Positions 1 to 5,626 of a stretch of 7,142 bases of DNA are shown here, piece after piece. Each line of letters begins with the position of its first letter. The first letter of the stretch is position 1. The position numbers and the translations under genes are program-made. Origin of the DNA: Candidatus Tariuqbacter arcticus (GTDB lineage: Bacteria > Electryoneota > Tariuqbacteria > Tariuqbacterales > Tariuqbacteraceae); contig JABMRZ010000253.1 in the NCBI GenBank assembly GCA_013202315.1, positions 1 through 7,142 on the forward strand. Reading direction: 5' to 3'. The notes below the pieces were generated by a model that was not told the origin of the DNA, searched no databases, and saw nothing but the letters and a program-made list of their open reading frames with translations.

Positions 1-9
1 AATATGGAG

Positions 10-46
10 ACCCTTCACTGCGTTCAGGGTGACACTTTTTCGTGTC
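10..46. repeat. Two adjacent small inverted repeats at the left edge, REP-like
   Basis: ACCCT (10-14) is complementary to AGGGT (26-30), and directly after it GACAC (31-35) is complementary to GTGTC (42-46) around a T-rich loop. The stretch ending in CAGGGTGACA looks like the dispersed palindromic intergenic repeats found in many bacterial genomes, but this is recall of a general pattern. Only one copy is in the window. It lies outside any gene, just before the first cassette gene, and could instead be the terminator or leader of whatever lies to the left. Confidence 0.35.
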
Positions 47-78
47 TTCTGTAAGAGCCTCATTCAATTTACTTTAGA

Positions 79-1158
79 TTGCCCATCAACCAAACATACA
101 TCACCGCCTTCCTTCAACTGGAAAACAAGTATCTTTCCCAGACAGTGGTTGATAAACCACGTGTCGGATATCTGTGCCTGCGGACGCCGGTGGAATTGAT
201 AGAAGCGCTTTCCGCTGTTCCATTAAGGCTGGCGCCGCAATCCGGTTTCGATATCTATGAATACGGCGGCATCCGTCCTGACGGATGTTCCTTCTGCCGA
301 ATGCTGCCCTCCTTCCTAAAAACTCCCCGTTATTCCGGATTATCTGCAATTATCGGGGGAGCGTGCTGCGACCAGATGCGCCGGGTGATGGACACCTTAA
401 AACGGAATATGAACCTGCCGGTCATACTGTTCGGCGCGCCGCGAACCTGGAATACCGGGCGAGAATATTTTCGGACGGAAATGGAGAAGGCTTTCGGGAA
501 GCTGGCTGGTATCACCGGGAAGAAATTGACGGATGATATAATTCTGAAGCGCATTAAAGCTCGTAATCAGCTGAAGGCGAAAATCACCCGGCTCCGTCAA
601 GATGGCACACTACATACTTCTTTACTGCACAAAATCGCCAATACCCCCTGCCCGGCGGAGATGGTTTCGGAATTTCTTGATAAACTGGAAAGTTGCTCAT
701 TCAACATTGATAAAGCGCGGCTGATGCTTGCCGGCAGCATTCCCGGAAGTTGGGAACTCAGTGAAATCGAAAACGCCGGTGCGGAAGCCGCCGCCGATGC
801 GACCTGCCTTGGCGACCGAGCCTTTCACCATCTTGTCGACGAAACCGGAAATCCATTGGACGCGCTTTATCAGGCATATATCGAAGAAAATCTCTGCCCG
901 CACCGCCGCCCGATGACACCACTCATCGATTACATCAAGCGATTAGCAGATGAACGGAAAGTTGAAGGCGTGGTTTACCTGACACTGAAATACTGCCATC
1001 CCTGGGGACTGTCCGCCAAGCGAATGAAGTGGGAATTGAATTTGCCGTTTTTGCATCTGGATGACGATTTCACTTCCCCTGCTATCAACGCTTTCAGAAC
1101 GAGAGTGGGGGCGTTCGTCGAAATGCTCAAGTCAAAATCACGGCGCAGAGTATCATGA
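79..1158 (+). CDS. 2-hydroxyacyl-CoA dehydratase / benzoyl-CoA reductase family protein, small (BcrC/BadD/HgdB-type) subunit
   Basis: This is a 359-residue iron-sulfur protein of the HgdB/BcrC superfamily, whose members bind [4Fe-4S] clusters and perform ATP-driven one-electron chemistry on acyl-CoA thioesters. The family signature begins near residue 29 (VGYLCLRTPVELIEA, then VPLRL). The expected three cluster cysteines are visible as Cys70 (CSFCR), Cys97 (CCDQMRR) and Cys306 (LKYCHPWG). The length is close to that usual for BcrC/BadD/HgdB. Ten cysteines in all, including Cys33, Cys73, Cys96, Cys243 and Cys273, is more than three ligands require. The start is a TTG at 79: an in-frame stop at 52-54 excludes a long extension and no ATG lies near, but no good ribosome binding site precedes it, so the exact start is uncertain. 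The stop overlaps the next start by 4 bp (ATGA), indicating translational coupling. The family assignment is firm; the substrate is unknown, and a double-cubane-cluster-type reductase is possible. Confidence 0.88.
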   Translation: MPINQTYITAFLQLENKYLSQTVVDKPRVGYLCLRTPVELIEALSAVPLRLAPQSGFDIYEYGGIRPDGCSFCRMLPSFLKTPRYSGLSAIIGGACCDQMRRVMDTLKRNMNLPVILFGAPRTWNTGREYFRTEMEKAFGKLAGITGKKLTDDIILKRIKARNQLKAKITRLRQDGTLHTSLLHKIANTPCPAEMVSEFLDKLESCSFNIDKARLMLAGSIPGSWELSEIENAGAEAAADATCLGDRAFHHLVDETGNPLDALYQAYIEENLCPHRRPMTPLIDYIKRLADERKVEGVVYLTLKYCHPWGLSAKRMKWELNLPFLHLDDDFTSPAINAFRTRVGAFVEMLKSKSRRRVS

Positions 1159-2537
1159 CAGAGCCCCGCCAGATAGATTTCCGGGAATGGCACCGGTTTT
1201 TCAAGAAGATTCCCGAAGAAACGGTGGAGGAAACCAGATATTACCGCCACCTTCCCAATGCTGAATGGTCGCAGTATCTGTTCCCGCCGTCAACCCATAT
1301 GGTCTACGGAAATCGGCTGCTGAGAAAGCTTCTTTTTGACAATTCACCCGCGGCGCTCAGGCTATGGGGATTTGTACTAAGCGAAGGTGAACGCATCTAT
1401 CGCGCCCGTCAGGCGGGGATGAAGGTGGTGGCGGTCATGGGCGACCTGGGAGCGGTTACCCCGCTGGTCTATTCATTCCCCGATACCATCGCTTTCTACC
1501 CGGATTGCCTGTGGTGGACGCCGTTTTTAATGGAAAGCCGAGTGTTGTTCGACGAAGCGGCTGAATATGGATTGGGAGACGATTGCTGCTTCGTCAGGGC
1601 GGCTTTGGGAGCCTTTTCCAAGAAAGCGTATTTCCCTCGACCGGATTTGTCCATTGCCACTGTCGGAGCAACCTGCGACGATATGGCGGCGGTAATCAGC
1701 GAAGCGGAACTCATAGGCAATGAAATCCATTATTTCGAACTTCCACACCGGAATGACATTGAATCCGACTTTGACGATTTGAAAAATTTTCTGGCGGAGC
1801 AATATCGTGAACTCAGCGCCCGCCTCGAAGATATTACCGGCAGCGGTTTTTCCCGCGAACATTTCCGTCAGACCGTGAAAAAGGTCAATCGACTACGCTG
1901 GCTGATTGCCGAATGCAAGCGGTTATGCGGCGACGGCGAAAAAAATCCCATGGGCGCAGTGGAAATGATGGACATCGAATTCTCCGCCCTGTCATATTAC
2001 GGCGACCTGAAAGAATGCCTTGCCGTTCTGGAGGGTTCACATACCGAAATTGCGCTGCGGAGGGCGAGGGGCAAGGGCTATTCCGGCCAGGATATACGGC
2101 TGTTATGGTTGACACCCCCTGCCGATCCCTTATTGCTGAACTATGCTGAAGAACTCGGCGGGCGGATAGTGGGCACCGAATACATCATCAACCAAACCAC
2201 CCCATTGTTCAACGAAGAAGGCGACCCCTTTGAAATCCTGGCGGAAAACCAGCTCCAGGCTTCCCTGATGGGTTCCAGCGATTTCCGGGTGAAACTCATC
2301 CTCAATGAACTGGAAAAAAGCCGTGCCGAGGGGGCGATAATTTCCGGCGTATTCGGTTCGAGCCACTGTCCCTATGAAACCGTACCAATCGTGAACGCGC
2401 TGAGGAATGCGGGGATTCCGACGCTGGCTTTCGATGTGGTGGCGCCCGGTAAAAAGAGGATGCAGTCCCAGGTTTTCAACCGGATGGAAGCATTCATTGA
2501 ATCACTGCGAGCCCGGAGGAAGCGTCATGCGGGGTGA
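1155..2537 (+). CDS. 2-hydroxyacyl-CoA dehydratase / benzoyl-CoA reductase family protein, large (BcrB/BadE/HgdA-type) subunit
   Basis: This 460-residue protein is the probable heterodimer partner of the upstream product. It belongs to the same superfamily but has an N-terminal extension of about 75 residues, as in the larger subunits. The three-cysteine cluster pattern is preserved: Cys145 (CCFVRAALG), Cys174 (GATCDDM) and Cys405 (SSHCPYET). The C-terminal SQVFNRMEAFIES segment is typical of the family, where a Q-x-x-x-R motif is followed by an AF-E helix. Cysteines 118, 144, 254, 258 and 288 are additional. The ATG overlaps the preceding stop codon by 4 bp, and the upstream ribosome binding site is weak, which suits reinitiation. 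There is no frameshift or truncation. By family knowledge, one subunit holds the substrate-activating cluster and the other an auxiliary electron-transfer cluster; which role this one has cannot be read from the sequence. Family confidence is high, substrate unknown. Confidence 0.88.
   Translation: MTEPRQIDFREWHRFFKKIPEETVEETRYYRHLPNAEWSQYLFPPSTHMVYGNRLLRKLLFDNSPAALRLWGFVLSEGERIYRARQAGMKVVAVMGDLGAVTPLVYSFPDTIAFYPDCLWWTPFLMESRVLFDEAAEYGLGDDCCFVRAALGAFSKKAYFPRPDLSIATVGATCDDMAAVISEAELIGNEIHYFELPHRNDIESDFDDLKNFLAEQYRELSARLEDITGSGFSREHFRQTVKKVNRLRWLIAECKRLCGDGEKNPMGAVEMMDIEFSALSYYGDLKECLAVLEGSHTEIALRRARGKGYSGQDIRLLWLTPPADPLLLNYAEELGGRIVGTEYIINQTTPLFNEEGDPFEILAENQLQASLMGSSDFRVKLILNELEKSRAEGAIISGVFGSSHCPYETVPIVNALRNAGIPTLAFDVVAPGKKRMQSQVFNRMEAFIESLRARRKRHAG
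2515..2520 (+). promoter_or_regulatory. Ribosome binding site that sets the start of the URO-D-family gene
   Basis: GGAGGA lies inside the end of the upstream gene and is followed by a 6-nt spacer and ATG at 2527. This argues for 2527 over an in-frame upstream ATG at 2407 and over the next ATG at 2539, which has no room for a site of its own. Confidence 0.75.
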
Positions 2538-3564
2538 GATGAACCCACGGGAAAGATGGAGCCTGTTGCTCATCGATGAATTCCCTGACCGACCGCCGGT
2601 ATTCCCGCTGGTAACATCACATGCGGCAAATGTTTTCGGTTGCGACCTGATACAATATTGTACCGACGGAAAAATCCTTGCGGAAGCGCAGCTTGCCGCT
2701 CAGCGTTACTACGGCCATGATGGGCTCTCAGTGTTTACGGATGTAGGAATAATCGCTGAAGCTTTTGGAAGCAGCTATCATTTGCGGGAATTCGATGTGC
2801 CCATCTTGGATCAGCCGGTTCTATCCGACCTTTCCAACATCGACAGCCTGCAAATCCCCGATCCCGGTTCTAACGGGAGGCTGCCGGTTTACTTGGAAGC
2901 CATCGACCTGCTGTTCCGGAGAGCGGGCGATGTGTTGCCCGTATTCGCATATATCCCCTGCCCGTTCACCACGGCGGCGGGATTGCGGGGAGTGGAAAAT
3001 TTCCTGATTGACACGATGATGAATCCGGAAGCGGCGCACCTTATGCTGGACATTTCCTGCCGGGCGGCGGAAAGATTTTGCGATGAATGCATTCTGGCGG
3101 GGGCGCTGCCGATATTAGTAGACCCGTTGGCTTCGGGGAGCGTGATTTCCCGGCGATCTTTCAAGGAATTCGCCGCACCCTATCAACGAAACCTAATACG
3201 CTGCCTGCACCGCTACGATCTGGACATTATGCTGCATATTTGCGGCGACACCAGCAACATGCTGGACCTTATTCCCGGTACCGGTGCGGACCTGTTCAGC
3301 TTCGACCAGGTGGATATCAACGCTGTCCTGGATGAAATAGGCGACCGCGTGAGGCTGGTTGGTAATTTACCTCCTAACAACCTTTTAGCTTCAAGTAGTA
3401 TGTCGATCGAAGAAAATACGGACATTATACTCAGTAAAGGGCTAAAAAACCCAAAAGGATATGTGCTTTCCACCGGTTGTGAAGTGCCGATTAAATGCGA
3501 ACATCGAAAACTGCAGGCTATGATAAATCTTGGAAAAACAGCTCGCTATGAAAATGGATGGTAG
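2527..3564 (+). CDS. URO-D superfamily protein, MtaA/CmuA-like zinc methyltransferase
   Basis: This 345-residue TIM-barrel protein belongs to the uroporphyrinogen decarboxylase superfamily and sits nearer the methylcobamide:thiol methyltransferases (MtaA, MtbA, CmuA) than true heme-pathway HemE. The evidence is the zinc signature: His237 and Cys239 in LHICGDT plus Cys318 in STGCEVP, matching the H-x-C...C site that activates a thiol in MtaA-type enzymes. Other family landmarks are VDPLASGSVISRRSF (198-212) and the LVGNLPP loop (277-283). Family members move a methyl group between a corrinoid and a thiol, but no corrinoid-binding protein is encoded in this window, so the methyl donor and acceptor are unknown. 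The gene overlaps the dehydratase-like gene upstream by 11 bp and the activator gene downstream by about 17 bp, so all are probably translated from one message. The start at 2527 is chosen for its GGAGGA site. It could alternatively have a binding or chaperone role rather than catalysis, but the intact zinc ligands argue against a dead enzyme. Confidence 0.83.
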   Translation: MRGEMNPRERWSLLLIDEFPDRPPVFPLVTSHAANVFGCDLIQYCTDGKILAEAQLAAQRYYGHDGLSVFTDVGIIAEAFGSSYHLREFDVPILDQPVLSDLSNIDSLQIPDPGSNGRLPVYLEAIDLLFRRAGDVLPVFAYIPCPFTTAAGLRGVENFLIDTMMNPEAAHLMLDISCRAAERFCDECILAGALPILVDPLASGSVISRRSFKEFAAPYQRNLIRCLHRYDLDIMLHICGDTSNMLDLIPGTGADLFSFDQVDINAVLDEIGDRVRLVGNLPPNNLLASSSMSIEENTDIILSKGLKNPKGYVLSTGCEVPIKCEHRKLQAMINLGKTARYENGW

Positions 3565-4330
3565 AATCACCGGGGGAATAGATATCGGCTCTCGCACCAC
3601 CAAGGCTTTAATATGGGACGGCGACAGGGTTCTAAGCCGCTCACCACTGTTCTCGACAGGCTGGGCACCTGAGGAAAGCGCCTTGCGAGCTTTCGAACGA
3701 GCATTGAAAGACGCAGGATGTAAGATAGTTTCCAAGGTGGTTGCCACCGGCTATGGGCGTATCAGCGTTTCCTTTGCCGATGAATCGGTTACGGAAATCA
3801 CTGCCCACGCCCGGGGGATCAGCAGGCTTCTGCCGGAAATTAGAACCTTGATTGATATTGGCGGGCAGGATTCGAAAGTGATGCTGCTGGAAGAGGGCGG
3901 CTTGGTGATTGACTTTGCAATGAACGACCGCTGCGCCGCTGGCAGCGGCAAGTTCTTGGAATTTCTTGCATTGACTATGAATTTGAGCGTGGAGGAATTT
4001 GCGGAACTGGCTTACACTTCTCAGAATCCGGTGCAAATTTCTTCAATGTGCACCGTATTCGCAGAATCGGAATTGCTGTCAATGTTGGCTGAAGGGGCTT
4101 CGCTGGAAGATGTGGCGGCGGGAGTGCACCGTTCCATCGCTTTGCGTGTGGCTCAAATGGCAAGGACACTTCATCCTAACCCGCCTGCGGCTTTTTCAGG
4201 CGGCGTTGCGCTGAACCGATGTATAGTAAAGGAGCTCGCCCGCGCCTTGGGGATCGAAGTAAAAGTGCCGGAAATACCGGAATATGTTGGCGCCCTGGGC
4301 GCGGCGATTATCGCACGAGAAGGATTGTAA
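3548..4330 (+). CDS. HgdC/HadI-type activator ATPase of 2-hydroxyacyl-CoA dehydratase family
   Basis: This is a 260-residue ASKHA-fold (actin/sugar kinase-like) ATPase. In characterised relatives it is a homodimer with one [4Fe-4S] cluster at the subunit interface that uses ATP to push an electron at very low potential into the dehydratase. Visible motifs are phosphate-1 (GGIDIGSRTTKA, 9-20), ATGYGR (66-71), phosphate-2 (LIDIGGQDSK, 101-110) and the adenosine-site region (FSGGVALNRC, 216-225, and VGALGAA, 247-253). The cluster ligands are Cys129 (NDRCAAGSGKFLE) and Cys168 (ISSMCTVFAESE), 39 residues apart as in the Acidaminococcus HgdC pair. One activator beside two catalytic subunits resembles the HgdC/HadI arrangement more than the two-ATPase benzoyl-CoA reductase arrangement. 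The start is uncertain among TTG 3530, ATG 3548 and ATG 3554; 3548 leaves a normal short N-terminus. No clear terminator follows, so read-through into the next gene is possible. Confidence 0.93.
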   Translation: MKMDGRITGGIDIGSRTTKALIWDGDRVLSRSPLFSTGWAPEESALRAFERALKDAGCKIVSKVVATGYGRISVSFADESVTEITAHARGISRLLPEIRTLIDIGGQDSKVMLLEEGGLVIDFAMNDRCAAGSGKFLEFLALTMNLSVEEFAELAYTSQNPVQISSMCTVFAESELLSMLAEGASLEDVAAGVHRSIALRVAQMARTLHPNPPAAFSGGVALNRCIVKELARALGIEVKVPEIPEYVGALGAAIIAREGL

Positions 4331-4406
4331 CCGGAAACATCAAATAAGTGATTCTTTAATAATATGTGAAAATTTTATTCTCGGGAACAATCATCGTTTA
4401 AAGCGG

Positions 4407-4412
4407 TATAAT
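4407..4412 (+). promoter_or_regulatory. Candidate -10 box before the YHS-domain gene
   Basis: A perfect TATAAT lies 29 bp before the start codon in an AT-rich 110-bp intergenic gap. The matching -35 region is poor: GGAACA at 4384-4389 with a 17-bp spacer shares only three bases with the consensus. It would give the YHS gene its own short leader, followed by a GGAG ribosome binding site at 4432-4435. It is plausible for a housekeeping sigma factor but rests on one box. Confidence 0.4.
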
Positions 4413-4440
4413 TGTTAAAAATTAAACAAACGGAGAAAAA

Positions 4441-4962
4441 ATGAAAAAAAATTTCATTCTATTAGCCACAATGATTGCGGTCTTTATACTGCATACCGTC
4501 AGTTTCGCTGTAGATGGGAATGTCTGGCTGGTTGACAAAAATGGAAAGAAACATTTCACCTGTCCGGTGAGGGGCAACGATGCCGTTGTGGATGAAGACA
4601 CAAAGTATTCAGACTACAAGGGCGACAGATACTATTTCTGCAGTCCCGGCTGTAAACCCGCATTCGAAGCCGACCCGGTGAAGTATATCGAAGAGATGAG
4701 AATACCGGGCAATGTGGTGAAGGTTAAAGGTAAGAAGCAGTATTTCAATTGTCCAATAACCTCCGAAATTGGTAAGTTAAAAAAAGATACACCTTTTAGC
4801 GATTATAACGGCAAAAGGTATTATTTATGCTGCCCTGACTGCAAGCCGAAATTCGACGCCAATCCTCAGGAATATATCGACTCGCTCGGGAAAAAGACCG
4901 GAAAACAATGCGATAAAAGCTCCGATTGCTGTACTCTAGGCTGTACTTCCTGCGGGAAGTAG
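4441..4962 (+). CDS. Secreted protein with two tandem YHS domains and a cysteine-rich tail
   Basis: This 173-residue protein is probably exported. Residues 1-23 form a signal peptide (MKKN start, hydrophobic core, likely cleavage after SFA at 23). Two YHS-type domains follow: residues 38-86 with Cys41, Cys67 and Cys71, and 101-149 with Cys104, Cys130 and Cys134. Every landmark repeats with an exact 63-residue period (CP, DY-G-RYY-C, C-P-F, P--YI). YHS domains are short cysteine-containing modules associated with metal binding in heavy-metal ATPases, metallochaperones and secreted proteins. The tail (157-171) adds Cys157, Cys163, Cys164, Cys168 and Cys171, and the second domain has an extra Cys131. 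GGAG at 4432-4435 with a 5-nt spacer supports the ATG at 4441. The gene is 110 bp after the activator gene and may be separately expressed. A role in periplasmic metal binding or sensing is inferred; the metal is unknown. The tail is lysine- and cysteine-rich and has no retention signal. Confidence 0.85.
   Translation: MKKNFILLATMIAVFILHTVSFAVDGNVWLVDKNGKKHFTCPVRGNDAVVDEDTKYSDYKGDRYYFCSPGCKPAFEADPVKYIEEMRIPGNVVKVKGKKQYFNCPITSEIGKLKKDTPFSDYNGKRYYLCCPDCKPKFDANPQEYIDSLGKKTGKQCDKSSDCCTLGCTSCGK
4944..4961 (+). repeat. Small hairpin spanning the end of the YHS gene
   Basis: TACTTCC (4944-4950) and GGAAGTA (4955-4961) form a perfect 7-bp stem with a TGCG loop. It encodes the last Cys-Gly-Lys codons and covers the first two bases of the stop codon. 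No T tract follows, so it is not a standard terminator. Confidence 0.4.
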
Positions 4963-4974
4963 AAGGGAACTATC

Positions 4975-5005
4975 ATGCGGTGGTTTCTTTCGCTAACCAC
5001 CGCAT
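4975..5005. repeat. Perfect 11-bp inverted repeat downstream of the YHS gene
   Basis: ATGCGGTGGTT (4975-4985) and AACCACCGCAT (4995-5005) are exact reverse complements around a 9-nt loop, a strong GC-rich hairpin 12 nt after the stop codon. It is not followed by a T run, so it is more likely an mRNA 3'-end stabiliser, a repeat unit or a protein site than an intrinsic terminator. The rest of 5006-5114 shows no gene. Confidence 0.6.
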
Positions 5006-5114
5006 CCTGAAGAATGAAAATCCCCGGTTCGCAGACCTACGCAGTGATTATTTTCAGGGAAAACTAAACGAATATTGCCGTCAATCTCGACGCATTCATC
5101 TTGCACCCACAAAC

Positions 5115-5144
5115 AAAAGCCCCCTTTGATAGGGGCTTTTTTTT
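5115..5144. terminator. Rho-independent terminator, probably bidirectional
   Basis: AAAAGCCCC (5115-5123) pairs with GGGGCTTTT (5132-5140) around an 8-nt loop, and the T run extends to 5144. On the + strand this is a textbook terminator for the YHS gene. Read on the - strand, the same stem is followed by TTTTGTTTG, a weaker but usable tail for the receiver gene that ends at 5200. Confidence 0.85.
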
Positions 5145-5199
5145 ACTTAAGAGCGGAGATATGGTAAGAAGGTTGATATTTTCCGAGGATATTGCTTTG

Positions 5200-5583
5200 T
5201 TAAGAAGTCAGTTCCCTCACCAACCTCAGCAATTCCTCTTTATCTATCGGCTTGGATAAGTATCCCTCCGGCGGAGGGACCTGTCTTCGGGTGGAGATGA
5301 ATTTCCGAAAATCGTCCGAAATGCCGGTAATTACTATAACCGGTATGTCCTTCCACTGGTCACTGTCTTTCATCTCACGGTACAATTTGACACCGGATTT
5401 TTCCGGCATGGATATATCCAGAGTGACTAAATCGGGGAAAGACTCCTGAAGCTTCAACAATCCTTCTTCGCCGTCGACAGCGGTAACAATCTCGTAGCCG
5501 TTGTCTTCCAATAGACTGGCAAAATAAGTTAATGTATCAGGTTCGTCGTCGATTATCAGAACCGTTTTCTTCGCATCGGCCAT
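5200..5583 (-). CDS. Stand-alone CheY-like receiver-domain response regulator
   Basis: This 127-residue protein is a single receiver domain with no DNA-binding output. All phosphorylation-site residues are present: the acidic pocket Asp12/Asp13 (IIDDEPD), phosphoacceptor Asp56 (VTLDISMPEKSG), Thr86 (VIVITG) and Lys111 (YLSKPID). Between the Thr86 and Lys111 strands lies a longer, basic and proline-rich segment (STRRQVPPPEGY, 97-108) that is not found in CheY. The start has a strong GGAGGT site (5589-5594 on the - strand) five bases away. The gene lies 43 bp downstream of the histidine kinase gene on the same strand, so the kinase is its likely phosphodonor and the two probably form an operon ending at the 5115-5144 terminator. 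Without an output domain, it must act by protein-protein contact or pass phosphate to another protein. Confidence 0.93.
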   Translation of the reverse strand: MADAKKTVLIIDDEPDTLTYFASLLEDNGYEIVTAVDGEEGLLKLQESFPDLVTLDISMPEKSGVKLYREMKDSDQWKDIPVIVITGISDDFRKFISTRRQVPPPEGYLSKPIDKEELLRLVRELTS

Positions 5584-5588
5584 AATTG

Positions 5589-5594
5589 ACCTCC
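5589..5594 (-). promoter_or_regulatory. Strong ribosome binding site of the receiver gene
   Basis: On the - strand GGAGGT precedes ATG by five bases. It fixes the receiver start at 5583 and suggests the receiver is translated at least as well as the kinase, which has a poorer site. Confidence 0.7.
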
Positions 5595-5626
5595 ATTTGA
5601 GATGTTGAACATACTTCTGTAATGAT

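Noticed and set aside
2407..2526. N-terminal extension of the URO-D-family gene to an in-frame ATG at 2407
   Set aside because: It would overlap the upstream gene by 131 bp and adds a sequence with no family match, while ATG 2527 has a GGAGGA site at proper distance and the family N-terminus (NPRERW) begins right after it.
3641..4036. 131-residue open frame on the - strand opposite the activator
   Set aside because: It is a shadow of the conserved ATPase gene with no family features of its own.
79..4330. Assigning the cassette as 2-hydroxyglutaryl-CoA dehydratase or benzoyl-CoA reductase by name
   Set aside because: The subunits match the superfamily, but substrate cannot be read from motifs, the second BCR ATPase is absent, and the URO-D neighbour does not fit either pathway.
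5020..5045. Possible tRNA-like T-arm (CCCCGGTTCGCAGACC)
   Set aside because: No acceptor stem, D-arm or anticodon arm can be built around it; the GGTTCG match is by chance.
4926..5129. 67-residue + strand open frame after the YHS gene
   Set aside because: It starts within the YHS gene in another frame, runs through the inverted repeat into the terminator, and has no recognisable domain or ribosome site.
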